Source of the DNA: Patescibacteria group bacterium
Lineage (GTDB): Bacteria > Patescibacteriota > Patescibacteriia > 2-12-FULL-60-25
DNA length: 38,730 nucleotides
Assembly: GCA_029004215.1 (NCBI GenBank)
Contig: JAQULH010000010.1
Location: 1 to 38,730 of the forward strand
Direction of reading: 5' to 3'
The notes below the pieces were generated by a model. That model had not been told where the DNA came from and made no database searches. It saw only the letters and a list, made by a program, of their open reading frames with translations. Position numbers and translations under genes: made by a program. Shown one piece after another: positions 1 through 6,183 of this stretch (position 1 is the first letter of the stretch; each line of letters begins with the position of its first letter).

Positions 1-146
1 CGGCTAAAACTTCGGACGAACTTCAGTCCGAAGGTCAGAGTCAGGCCACGGCCGTCAAAACCGATCCCAAATACAAGGACGTTGGCCGCAACGATCCTTG
101 CCCTTGCGGGTCAGGTTTGAAATTTAAAAAGTGCCACGGGAAATGA
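1..146 (+). CDS. secA: SecA C-terminal end (partial, host gene completed by prophage)
   Basis: The last 47 codons of a protein-export ATPase subunit SecA, open at the left edge. The frame read from base 3 ends in a SEC-C zinc-binding tail, [12 protein letters not shown] followed by KFKKCHGK and TGA at 144-146. In SecA this tail (CxC, then CH) binds zinc and helps contact SecB and the membrane. The tail sits at the prophage junction: the last codons after the shared core at 129-136 should be phage DNA that replaces the displaced host codons, so SecA stays intact in the lysogen. The match to the SEC-C consensus is essentially complete; SecA itself is inferred from this tail, since stand-alone SEC-C proteins also exist. 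Confidence 0.88.
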   Translation, partial: AKTSDELQSEGQSQATAVKTDPKYKDVGRNDPCPCGSGLKFKKCHGK

Positions 147-155
147 GAGCATAAA
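120..155 (+). other. attL, left attachment site in secA
   Basis: This 36-base stretch matches 38601-38636 at 28 of 36 positions. The longest identical block is AAGTGCCA at 129-136 (right copy 38610-38617), a plausible strand-exchange core for the integrase encoded at the far end. Within the coding part the two copies differ only at third codon positions and in the stop (TGA here, TAG on the right), so both encode the same SecA tail. This is the signature of a phage that integrates in a gene's 3' end and restores it. Confidence 0.85.
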
Positions 156-185
156 GTAGGCTAAGATAACATAAATTCTGGAGAG

Positions 186-207
186 ACCTCGCGAAAGCGG
201 GGTTTTT
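186..207 (+). terminator. Intrinsic terminator behind secA
   Basis: CCTCGC pairs with GCGGGG (one G-U) across a GAAA tetraloop and is followed by five T. It lies 40 bases after the secA stop on the phage side of attL, so the phage brings its own terminator. It would insulate the prophage from secA transcription. In the excised circle it would end transcripts arriving from the promoter at 38414. Confidence 0.8.
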
Positions 208-253
208 CAAATCTCGAACTTGCCTAAGCGAACGTGTGTGGTCTGCACCTCGA

Positions 254-270
254 CAACTAAAGATGGATCC
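254..270. repeat. 17-bp inverted repeat, left copy (partner 3789-3805)
   Basis: CAACTAAAGATGGATCC here is the exact reverse complement of 3789-3805. Both copies lie outside confident genes, flanking the recombination block. The flanks do not match. The role is unknown; long-range pairing, a protein site or chance are all possible. Confidence 0.5.
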
Positions 271-319
271 AAACTATTCTGCCGGCTAAATGCGAATCTA
301 TTTTTAAACAAAAACCAAT

Positions 320-424
320 ATGTACGTATACCGTCCAAAGAAGCCTCGAAAATGGGGCTGGGGAGACTTCACCGCGTTGGCAATTCTAATTTTTTCTCTG
401 GCAATTTCCATTTACTTATCGTAG
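320..424 (+). CDS. Small single-pass membrane protein (34 aa)
   Basis: ATG at 320 gives a 34-residue protein: a basic, aromatic N-terminus (MYVYRPKKPRKWGWGDF) followed by a hydrophobic helix of about 16 residues, ending at TAG 422-424. The charge pattern predicts an inner-membrane peptide with the basic end in the cytoplasm. There is no Shine-Dalgarno sequence, but the leader is AT-rich like many starts in this phage. An overlapping frame from TTG at 220 begins with a CxxC and looks protein-like only for its first 25 or so residues; I preferred the membrane frame. The region 208-319 otherwise shows no clear gene and may hold the early promoter. Function unknown. Confidence 0.4.
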   Translation: MYVYRPKKPRKWGWGDFTALAILIFSLAISIYLS

Positions 425-484
425 GCGGGCAAGGCCACTGGCTTTGCCTTCGCATTTAGCCGGCAGAGCGAAATAGGAAAAATT

Positions 485-628
485 ATGGAATACAACGAAG
501 AAAGCCAGCACGCCTGTTTAGGGTGTGGCCGGCCCGTTGATATCGACGGCGATTGCCTGTCTTGCGAAAAGCTGGACGCGGAGATCGCCCGAGAAAAGGC
601 CCTCGAAGAGGGGGCGGAAGAGGATTAA
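485..628 (+). CDS. Small zinc-ribbon protein (47 aa)
   Basis: ATG at 485, with AGGAAA about 6 bases upstream, encodes 47 residues. It has two cysteine pairs, CLGC and CLSC, spaced as in a short zinc ribbon (residues about 11-27), followed by an acidic alpha-helical tail rich in E and K. It lies 21 bases ahead of recT and reads in the same direction, so it is probably in the early operon. Zinc-ribbon miniproteins of this kind in phages are usually DNA- or protein-binding accessory factors; the exact role is not recognisable. Confidence 0.6.
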   Translation: MEYNEESQHACLGCGRPVDIDGDCLSCEKLDAEIAREKALEEGAEED

Positions 629-649
629 TTCAAAAGGATAATTGAAATT

Positions 650-1489
650 ATGGACAATGCAGATCAAACGAAAGTCGTGATCAAAAATCCCGACGACCTC
701 AAGCTCTTCCTGGCAAAAAACTACATGAACCAGATTAAGAACTTCTTTGGCAATGAGAAACAAGCGATGAAGTTTCTGTCCTCGGTCATGTCAGCGGTCC
801 AGAAAATGCCAAAGCTGCTTGATTGCGAGCCTATGTCAGTCATCAATTCATTCATGACTATGGCTCAGCTTGGGCTTATGCCCTCGGACGTTTCCGGTGA
901 AGCTTTCGTCCTGCCCTATGACAGCAAAAAGAACGGGTTGGTGGCTCAATTCCAACTCGGCTATCAGGGGCTAGTGACTTTGTTTTACCGGGCAGGAGGC
1001 CAAAGCGTGCGCGCGGAGATCGTCCGTGAGCACGATGACTTCTCGTACGAGAATGGCGTAATCAGACACAAGATCGACATTTTCAAGTCGAACGAGGATC
1101 GCGGGGAACCAATCGGCGCCTACGCGATAGCTCTGGTGAATGGACAAGAGATAGCGAAAGCCATGAACAAAAAAGACATTTTGGACATGGCAAAAAACTT
1201 CTCCAAATCATTTAACAGCGCTTACACGCCGTGGAAGGAAATCAATGATCCCGAACTGTGGATGTGGAAGAAGACTGTTTTGAAACAGCTCGGGAAGCTC
1301 ATGCCGAAGAACGAGACGATTTTCAGGGCCATTGCGGAAGACAACCAGGATGGTGACCTGAAAAAGCCTGTTGAGGGACTGGTCGATTCCTCAAACTTGA
1401 AAATGGGTAACTTCTTGAAGGAAAAATATGAAAAGGATCCGCAGGGCGAAGCTCCGCAAGCTGACACCGCCAAAGGTGATAGCGCGTAA
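650..1489 (+). CDS. recT: RecT-family single-strand annealing protein
   Basis: A 279-residue protein of the RecT/Bet annealing family, which coats 3' single-stranded tails and anneals them to complementary strands during phage recombination and replication. The family core is clear: an N-terminal region around PMSVINSFMTMAQLGL, the central strand-helix QFQLGYQGLVTLFYRAG (residues 100-116), and the late signature with W195 followed by MWKKTVLKQLGKLMP (205-219). The C-terminal 45 residues are charged and low in complexity, as in other RecT proteins, where the tail binds partners. The next gene starts inside this one (62-base overlap), a layout that couples translation of RecT and its nuclease, as in recE-recT and exo-bet pairs. 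Confidence 0.93.
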   Translation: MDNADQTKVVIKNPDDLKLFLAKNYMNQIKNFFGNEKQAMKFLSSVMSAVQKMPKLLDCEPMSVINSFMTMAQLGLMPSDVSGEAFVLPYDSKKNGLVAQFQLGYQGLVTLFYRAGGQSVRAEIVREHDDFSYENGVIRHKIDIFKSNEDRGEPIGAYAIALVNGQEIAKAMNKKDILDMAKNFSKSFNSAYTPWKEINDPELWMWKKTVLKQLGKLMPKNETIFRAIAEDNQDGDLKKPVEGLVDSSNLKMGNFLKEKYEKDPQGEAPQADTAKGDSA

Positions 1490-3581
1490 TGAGGTCGGAA
1501 ACACAGAATTTGCCGGGTTCCCCCTGGATCACTACAGCTATTCCTCCTTCACGAAATTCAGCACCAACCCGCTCATGTTTAAGGTCAATTACCTAAACGG
1601 TGATCAGATCGAAACTACATCCTCGCCAACAAACGTGATCGGTAAAGCGGTCCACAAGGCCCTTGGTGCCTACCTCGGAGGAGAGGAAACGCCTCCTCCA
1701 TCGGATGAAGGTGAAGCCATAAAGTTCGGGCATAGCGCAGGGATCGATTATCTCAAGGGATACTCGGATGGATTCATTGAATACAACGATAGGATTAAAA
1801 ATCGCGCCAAGTTGGATGAAAAATTTGCTTTTGCTTTCTTTGGCTACATCAAAGAGAGCAACCTCAAAAAGAACATCAAGGAGATCCTGCTGGTCGAGAA
1901 AATGCTCCAACATAAAGTCGAAGTGGATGGCAAGGTGCTACCGATTCCGTTGAAAGGATCGGCTGACCTGGTTTACCGGGACTTGGAAGACAGGATCATT
2001 ATCTGGGACCACAAATTTACGGAACGTTTTTCCAACCCGGACGCGATAGACGGCGCGAAGCTGATTCAGGCGGCCACAAATTATTTGTTGGTTCACGCCG
2101 AACTCAATGAGGCGCCGCATGCCATGGTGTTCACGGAATACAAGATCACTGAAAATCAGGATAAGTCTCCCCAAATTAGAGAGTATTGGATTGTTTTCGA
2201 CCAACATCCCTTGGTCTTCCAATTCTTTTATCGCTTCTACGAGGACATCACGAACGCTTTGCTCGGAAGGCAAGTGTACGTGCCGAACTTGTACGCGATA
2301 TTCGATCGGGAGGTTGCGATCCTGGCCTACATCCACAGGCTCGATGTTGATGAAGAACGTGATAAAGCTTTCAAGAAATTGAAAGTCGATAACATCACAG
2401 ACTTCCTCAAAAAGAAAATCGAGAAGGACGGGGCAATGAAGCGATATCTTGAAACCGTGTCGCAAAAATTCATCTCTGCAAAAACCCTTAACTACAAAGC
2501 TATGACCGTTGAGGAAAGAATCAAAATGAAGCTCGCCGAACATGGCCTATCCGTTGATTTTCACTCAAAGGTTGTAGGTTGTTCGGTCGTGCAATACAGG
2601 TTTGAGCCTTCAATCGGGCTCAAGATGTCCAAAATAGAGTCTTACGTCAAAGATATCGAACAAGTCGTCGAGGTCTCGGGTATTCGCATTCTGGCCCCCA
2701 TTCCTGACACGGGATTGGTCGGGTTCGAAGTGCCGAATAAGGAACGCACCTACCCCGCAACCGCACCAAACGTGCGGGGATACGAGATCCCGGTCGGCGT
2801 CGATCTACTTGGCGAAGCTCTTTACTTGGACCTGCGGGAAGCACCGCACGTGCTGATCGCCGGCGCGACTGGATCGGGCAAAAGCGTGTGCATGACGAAT
2901 ATCATCAAGAATGCGCTCAGTTTGCCGAAATCCCAAGTGCATCTGATCGATCCGAAGATGGTGGAGTTGGCTCCTTTCGCCAAAGAAGCCGCATCGTACA
3001 ACCATGATCCGAAAATGATCTTGGACTTGCTCAAAGAGTTAGTCGATGGCATGAACGCGCGCTACGCAAAAATGCAGGAGGCCGGCGTACGCAATATCAA
3101 GGATTTCAAGCGAACAATGCCGTACCAATTTGTCTTCATTGATGAATTTGCGGACTTGATCATGACCTCGCGCCAACTCAAAGCGAGAAGCAAGGCAAAA
3201 AATTCCGCCAATAAAATAATTGCCAGGGAAGCCAAAAAGCTCGATCCGACTTTGGCCAGAAAGAAAATGAAAGAGATCCAAACTGACGTTGAAGAAGTGA
3301 CGGAATTTAGCTGCGAGGATCTGCTCATGCTTCTGGCACAGAAGGGCCGGGCCGCCGGCATCCACATCGTCATGGCCACACAAAGGCCCTCGGTGGATGT
3401 GATCAATGGATCGATCAAAGCAAACTTCCCGACGCGCATAGCTTTTAGGACATCCACGGCCATTGATAGCCAGGTGATTATCGACCAAGCCGGAGCGGAA
3501 AAGCTGCTCGGTAAGGGCGATATGCTGCTACTTGATCCGTCCAGGATCGGCTTGCAGCGCCTACAAGGATTTAACGCCTAA
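1428..3581 (+). CDS. RecB-type PD-(D/E)XK nuclease fused to an FtsK-type DNA motor
   Basis: A 717-residue two-part protein. Residues 1-300 carry the motifs of a RecB/Cas4-like nuclease: GKAVH (H76), GSADLV (D180), WDHK (D194, K196) and QAATNYL (Q214, Y219). Residues 370-717 match FtsK/SpoIIIE: the alpha-domain strand-helix pattern (SVVQYRFEPSIGLKMSKIES, 386-405), Walker A GATGSGKS (479-486), Walker B FVFIDEFADL (568-577), then LLAQKGRAAGIHIVMATQRP and IKANFPTRIAF. A lysine-rich insert of about 45 residues follows Walker B. The DNA-sequence-reading gamma domain of FtsK is absent. The start is supported by GAAGGA a few bases upstream. Beside recT, the likely job is to resect DNA ends as a motor-driven nuclease and hand the tail to RecT. 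The domains are seen; the joint action is inferred. Confidence 0.88.
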   Translation: MKRIRRAKLRKLTPPKVIARNEVGNTEFAGFPLDHYSYSSFTKFSTNPLMFKVNYLNGDQIETTSSPTNVIGKAVHKALGAYLGGEETPPPSDEGEAIKFGHSAGIDYLKGYSDGFIEYNDRIKNRAKLDEKFAFAFFGYIKESNLKKNIKEILLVEKMLQHKVEVDGKVLPIPLKGSADLVYRDLEDRIIIWDHKFTERFSNPDAIDGAKLIQAATNYLLVHAELNEAPHAMVFTEYKITENQDKSPQIREYWIVFDQHPLVFQFFYRFYEDITNALLGRQVYVPNLYAIFDREVAILAYIHRLDVDEERDKAFKKLKVDNITDFLKKKIEKDGAMKRYLETVSQKFISAKTLNYKAMTVEERIKMKLAEHGLSVDFHSKVVGCSVVQYRFEPSIGLKMSKIESYVKDIEQVVEVSGIRILAPIPDTGLVGFEVPNKERTYPATAPNVRGYEIPVGVDLLGEALYLDLREAPHVLIAGATGSGKSVCMTNIIKNALSLPKSQVHLIDPKMVELAPFAKEAASYNHDPKMILDLLKELVDGMNARYAKMQEAGVRNIKDFKRTMPYQFVFIDEFADLIMTSRQLKARSKAKNSANKIIAREAKKLDPTLARKKMKEIQTDVEEVTEFSCEDLLMLLAQKGRAAGIHIVMATQRPSVDVINGSIKANFPTRIAFRTSTAIDSQVIIDQAGAEKLLGKGDMLLLDPSRIGLQRLQGFNA

Positions 3582-3585
3582 ATAT

Positions 3586-3786
3586 ATGCGCACATTAGGA
3601 AATCGCTTGCCCATCACACGGGAAAAGCAATTGGCAAACCTGCGCAATTTGCATGAAAGGAAGCTTAGGAAAATCGGACAGATCAGGGCGCACTATCGAG
3701 GCATCTTCCTTCTAACCAGCGAACTCAAAAAGGAACAGAGGGAGCTAAAGCTCATTGAGGAGGAAGAAGAAAAGCTAAGTCAATAA
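3586..3786 (+). CDS. Coiled-coil small protein (66 aa)
   Basis: ATG at 3586, five bases after the nuclease-motor stop codon, gives a 66-residue basic-then-acidic helical protein. It has heptad-like runs of L, I, E and K (TREKQLANLRNLHERKLRKI, then ELKKEQRELKLIEEEEEKL), so one long coiled coil is expected. No Shine-Dalgarno sequence is close; translation probably continues from the upstream gene. The family is not recognised. Position suggests an accessory factor for the recombination proteins. Confidence 0.55.
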   Translation: MRTLGNRLPITREKQLANLRNLHERKLRKIGQIRAHYRGIFLLTSELKKEQRELKLIEEEEEKLSQ

Positions 3787-3788
3787 AC

Positions 3789-3805
3789 GGATCCATCTTT
3801 AGTTG
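3789..3805. repeat. 17-bp inverted repeat, right copy (partner 254-270)
   Basis: GGATCCATCTTTAGTTG, the exact reverse complement of 254-270. It lies right after the coiled-coil gene and before the leader of the replication gene. Confidence 0.5.
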
Positions 3806-3830
3806 GCCGGGGAGCCTTGTTCAAAGTTTT

Positions 3831-3906
3831 CTCTCCACCGCCCGTGAGGGCAACTGGCATAAAAGAGCTGTCCGCGTCATGACCCCATGGCTCGGGCGGC
3901 GGGGAG
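3831..3906 (+). promoter_or_regulatory. Structured leader that buries the RBS of the replication gene
   Basis: CTCTCCACCGCCC (3831-3843) pairs with GGGCGGCGGGGAG (3894-3906): 12 of 13 positions, with one A-C mismatch and one G-U. A further GAG/CTC pairing (3846-3848 with 3891-3893) extends the stem inward. Two smaller arms can form inside, around 3848-3872 (GGGCA with TGTCC) and around CATGACCCCATG. The 3' strand contains the GGAGG (3903-3907) preceding the ATG at 3922, so a closed stem would reduce translation of the replication protein. The fold was read by eye. The interval 3787-3921 holds no convincing gene. Confidence 0.5.
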
Positions 3907-3921
3907 GAAACTCGCTCTCTT

Positions 3922-4494
3922 ATGTCAAAAATAATTTATCCATTCGCAGCAATACCAAACCAAGTGCTCAGAGGAGGTCATGGACCAGTAAACGTCGCGG
4001 TCCTGGCGGTTCTCATGAGCCACGGAAGGAGCACCGCGTCAGCGAAAACTCTTGCCGATGAGGTCGGGTGTGATCGAAAGAGCATTTTTAAGGCAATTGC
4101 TTACTGGGTGGATAAGGGACCGGCCTTCGGAATCTTCCTTCGAACAAGCGGTGGAAAGACGACTGGCAAAGCAACGATCATTGAAATTGAGATCACAACC
4201 TGTACCGAAAACGGTACGGGTGCAGTCGAGGGGTGTACCGAAAACGGAACAGGTGGTGTTCCAAAAACGGAACACCTACCTGTACCGAAAACGGTACACA
4301 AAGAAGAACCTATTAAGAAGAACCCAGAAGAAGACGGTAGGACGTGTGGAAATGTGGATAAAACCAAAAGACCCTTTATCGAGGGGGATCCTGCCTTCTT
4401 CGACGAGATACGAAAGGTGTGGCGTGTCAAAACGCATAACGGAGTTTGGCTGGATTACGTGGGCGACGTGAAAAAGAACCTTGTTTACAAATGA
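3922..4494 (+). CDS. Lambda-O-like replication initiator
   Basis: A 190-residue protein with a winged helix-turn-helix in the first half (ASAKTLADEVGCDRKSIFKA at 39-58, then a wing-like KTTGKATIIEIEI at 79-91), a linker, and a charged C-terminal part. The linker DNA (codons 94-126) carries four inverted-repeat iterons and is followed by an A-rich stretch. This is the plan of lambda O, where the N-terminal domain binds iterons in its own gene and the C-terminal domain recruits the helicase loader. GGAGG lies 14 bases before the ATG, inside a putative stem. Family membership rests on architecture rather than sequence identity. Confidence 0.7.
   Translation: MSKIIYPFAAIPNQVLRGGHGPVNVAVLAVLMSHGRSTASAKTLADEVGCDRKSIFKAIAYWVDKGPAFGIFLRTSGGKTTGKATIIEIEITTCTENGTGAVEGCTENGTGGVPKTEHLPVPKTVHKEEPIKKNPEEDGRTCGNVDKTKRPFIEGDPAFFDEIRKVWRVKTHNGVWLDYVGDVKKNLVYK
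4202..4297 (+). repeat. Origin iterons inside the initiator gene
   Basis: Four 16-bp inverted repeats with consensus GTWCCGAAAACGGWAC lie at 4202-4217, 4235-4250, 4258-4273 and 4282-4297. The first and fourth are perfect palindromes around AAAA; the second and third carry one or two changes (the third has A where the others have G in the left arm). Spacings are 33, 23 and 24 bases. Immediately right is a purine-rich, A-rich tract (about 4298-4340), like the unwinding region of the lambda origin. The repeats keep the reading frame open and encode CTENGT and VPKT motifs. Confidence 0.8.
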
Positions 4495-4498
4495 TTTT

Positions 4499-5029
4499 AT
4501 GAAAAATTTGGATAACGAAAAAAGCACGAACGATTTAAACGTCCCAGGAGGCGAGGCCAAAGCCGGAGATGAGAAAGACATCGCGCAAGAGGGCACTCGC
4601 GCAAACGAGCCGGCAAATCTTTCGCCCGGCGACGTGAAAAAGCCGGAGAGCACCCACCACGTTTTGTGCGAGGAGGAGCTGACCAGAATTTCCAACATGG
4701 CCAAGTTCTATTCCAAGCGCATGAAACTTACGAGTTGGTGTGACGACACGCTTTGGCTGATCCAGCAACTCGAACGGGCGATCAATGTCGCGGATGATTT
4801 TGCCACAAGAGTAAATGTTTTTAGCAAGGCTTTGGATAAATTAACTAACGGAGGGTTCGCCGAATTGCACAAGGCTGGGCCGCTTTGGACCGAAAAGGAA
4901 GACAGAGAATTGACGGCTGAGCAAAAAGAGGAACGGATCAATGAATTTCTGCACAAGCGCACGTGTTGCAGGTGCGGTGGGAAGAAAACCAAGGCGGGGG
5001 GGGGTTCTGGCGCCGAGTCCGTGAGCTGA
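4499..5029 (+). CDS. Unknown protein with C-terminal zinc-finger-like cysteines (176 aa)
   Basis: ATG at 4499 follows the initiator stop by four bases and encodes about 176 residues. The first 50 are acidic and probably disordered. The middle (residues about 60-125) is helical (EEELTRISNMAKFYSKRMK, WLIQQLERAINVADDFATRV). The end has CCRCGG and a glycine-serine tail. Position directly after an O-like gene is that of a helicase loader or helicase-recruiting protein, but no ATPase motif is visible, so this is only a guess from context. A run of nine G near 4996 close to the 3' end is prone to sequencing or replication slippage and could shift the last residues. Confidence 0.6.
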   Translation: MKNLDNEKSTNDLNVPGGEAKAGDEKDIAQEGTRANEPANLSPGDVKKPESTHHVLCEEELTRISNMAKFYSKRMKLTSWCDDTLWLIQQLERAINVADDFATRVNVFSKALDKLTNGGFAELHKAGPLWTEKEDRELTAEQKEERINEFLHKRTCCRCGGKKTKAGGGSGAESVS

Positions 5030-5030
5030 T

Positions 5031-5492
5031 ATGACGCATCTTGAATTAATTGGCTATGGAATCACAAAACACGCACGCAAAAGCCACGGCGGGTGCGGGA
5101 CTTTCTTACTCGCACTTCTTATCCTCGCCCTCTGTGTCTTCGGGATTGGGTGCTTGGGGCAAGAATCAAGCGCGGCGAAAAATGGAATACGAGCAAAGCA
5201 AGTCATCGTCACGGCGTACACAAGCCGGATCGAAGAAACCGATGAGACTCCCTGCATATCATCCGATGGATCAGATGTTTGCGCTCTTGAAGCGGTTGGA
5301 GATCATAGTTGCGCAGCTAAATTCAATTTTAAAACAAAAATCTAAATACCGGGTTTCGGCCTCTGCACGGTCCGCGATAGGACGGCTTGGAAATATCGTG
5401 AGCGAATTGACCTGTATTTTGGAGGAAGAGAGCAAGTATGGCGCGCGAGAGAGTGGGGGAAACGGCAAATGACGGTTTGGGTCCTGGAATGA
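5031..5492 (+). pseudogene. Membrane-anchored 3D-domain (RlpA/MltA-like) protein, split by an in-frame TAA
   Basis: From ATG 5031 the frame encodes a basic N-terminus, a transmembrane segment (about residues 24-43) and the start of a 3D domain (VIVTAYTSRIEETDETPCIS, then CAAKFNFKTKI). It stops at TAA 5343-5345. The same frame then continues with the rest of the domain (IPGFGLCTVRDRTAWKYR, then RIDLYFGGREQVWRA and MTVWVLE) to TGA 5490-5492. 3D domains bind or cleave glycan in peptidoglycan. The continuity of family pattern across the stop shows that one codon has become TAA in what was a 153-residue protein. It may be a pseudogene, a sequencing error, or use stop readthrough. The cleavage role is inferred. 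Confidence 0.72.
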
Positions 5493-5506
5493 ACTTTAAA
5501 ACTGAA

Positions 5507-5667
5507 AGACGAATCCCGTTGGGAGGAGATGACATGAGGTTCGGGTAAGGGTGCAAGTACCATCCTCCCGAAGCAAAGAAGACAAGCGCCTCATGATCTC
5601 TCCCCACGGGGATTCGTCTCCCTATGCCGTAAGTAAACGCAGGGCACGCCCAGCGATGAAAACGGCA
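5507..5667 (+). ncRNA. Long-hairpin structured RNA just upstream of the tRNA
   Basis: Bases 5507-5539 pair with 5589-5619 to form about 29 base pairs with small bulges: GACGAAT/ATTCGTC, CCCGT/ACGGG, GGGA/TCCC, GAGAT/ATCTC and CATGAGG/CCTCATG. The tip folds again: TTCGGG (5540-5545) with CCCGAA (5567-5572), enclosing GGGTG with CATCC. A second hairpin follows, TGCCGT (5625-5630) with ACGGCA (5662-5667), enclosing CGC-GGG against CCC-GCG. The tRNA begins 3 bases later. No convincing ORF covers this stretch. The arm length suggests an RNase III substrate or part of a larger RNA that includes the tRNA. Confidence 0.6.
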
Positions 5668-5670
5668 CGG

Positions 5671-5745
5671 TTCGGGGTGGAGCAGCGGCAGCTCGTCCGG
5701 CTCATAACCGGAAGGTCGCCAGTTCGAATCTGGCCCCCGAAACCA
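5671..5745 (+). tRNA. tRNA with CAU anticodon, initiator-like body
   Basis: A complete cloverleaf of 75 bases with encoded CCA. Acceptor 5671-5677 pairs with 5735-5741; D stem 5680-5683 with 5691-5694 and a short 7-base loop; anticodon stem 5696-5700 with 5708-5712; anticodon CAT at 5703-5705; T stem 5718-5722 with 5730-5734 around TTCGAAT. The body resembles bacterial initiator tRNA, including the A11-T24 pair and the CTCATAA loop context. It departs from the initiator rules in having a paired T1-A72 end and C29-G41 in place of G29-C41. It could serve as Met (initiator or elongator) or, if modified by TilS, as Ile2. Confidence 0.93.
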
Positions 5746-5771
5746 TACGAGAACAAAGCCGAAAGGTTGCG

Positions 5772-5955
5772 TTTGTGAGGAATGGATTTTCTATCACAAA
5801 GCATTATCCACGTCGGCTCTCGCCGTGAGGAAGTTCACCAAGAGGTGAACAGAGCAATAGCTTGGGCTTGTCCAATGCAAGTACCAAGTGAAGCCGAATA
5901 GGTGGGTCATTGTTAAGCCACCTGTTTCCTCACGGCGGGATATCCCGCGAAATAA
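5772..5955 (+). ncRNA. Four-way-junction structured RNA with possible pseudoknot and 3' switch hairpin
   Basis: A 12-bp perfect stem, CGCCGTGAGGAA (5821-5832) with TTCCTCACGGCG (5926-5937), encloses three hairpins: GTTCACC/GGTGAAC (5833-5850), CTTGGGCTTG against CAAGT-A-CCAAG (5861-5888), and AGGTGG/CCACCT (5900-5923). TCGGCT (5813-5818) can pair with AGCCGA (5892-5897) as a pseudoknot. The 3' strand of the closing stem overlaps the palindrome GCGGGATATCCCGC (5936-5949), so two exclusive folds are possible. A separate hairpin lies at 5772-5800 (TTTGTGA/TCACAAA). It precedes the ATG at 5981. It may be a free RNA or a leader; no Rfam family was recognised by eye. Confidence 0.65.
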
Positions 5956-5980
5956 AAATTAATTCATTTTCATTCACACT

Positions 5981-6154
5981 ATGTTTTTTGGAGGAGTAAT
6001 CCGTGCGAGGGTCGAGGAAAAGATAAATCAGAAAATTAAGGAAGCCGAGGTTGAGTACGAGGACGAATGCGTCCGTCTCGAGCAACAACTCGAAATGGAC
6101 AAGCAGGGTATCGAGGACCGGATCGTGAACGGATTGATCTCAAAAATCCTTTGA
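5981..6154 (+). CDS. Small charged helical protein (57 aa)
   Basis: ATG at 5981 encodes 57 residues (MFFGGVIRAR, then VEEKINQKIKEAEVEYEDEC and a similar acidic-basic stretch ending ISKIL). The heptad-like spacing of hydrophobic residues predicts a coiled coil. The start has no Shine-Dalgarno sequence but a clean AT-rich leader (AATTAATTCATTTTC) directly after the structured RNA, which may regulate it. The family is not recognised. The protein-like composition argues that it is real even though it is enclosed by noncoding structured DNA. Confidence 0.6.
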   Translation: MFFGGVIRARVEEKINQKIKEAEVEYEDECVRLEQQLEMDKQGIEDRIVNGLISKIL

Positions 6155-6183
6155 TTACGGGCGATGACGACTTGTTCGTCTCT

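Noticed and set aside
220-459. 79-residue frame starting at TTG with a CxxC near its start
   Set aside because: Rare start, no ribosome site, composition worsens after about 25 residues, and it overlaps the better membrane-peptide frame at 320.
3039-3488. Minus-strand frames inside the FtsK domain
   Set aside because: Shadows of a strongly conserved plus-strand protein.
4202-4297. Regular repeats that could suggest a CRISPR array
   Set aside because: The repeats are 16 bp, unevenly spaced with 7-17-base gaps, and lie within an open reading frame; they fit origin iterons.
5343-5345. Stop-codon reassignment as explanation of the in-frame TAA
   Set aside because: TAA, TAG and TGA all end well-defined genes elsewhere in the window, so the code is standard.
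5551-5778. 75-residue frame running through the tRNA
   Set aside because: Overlaps a complete tRNA gene and flanking hairpins; composition is not protein-like.
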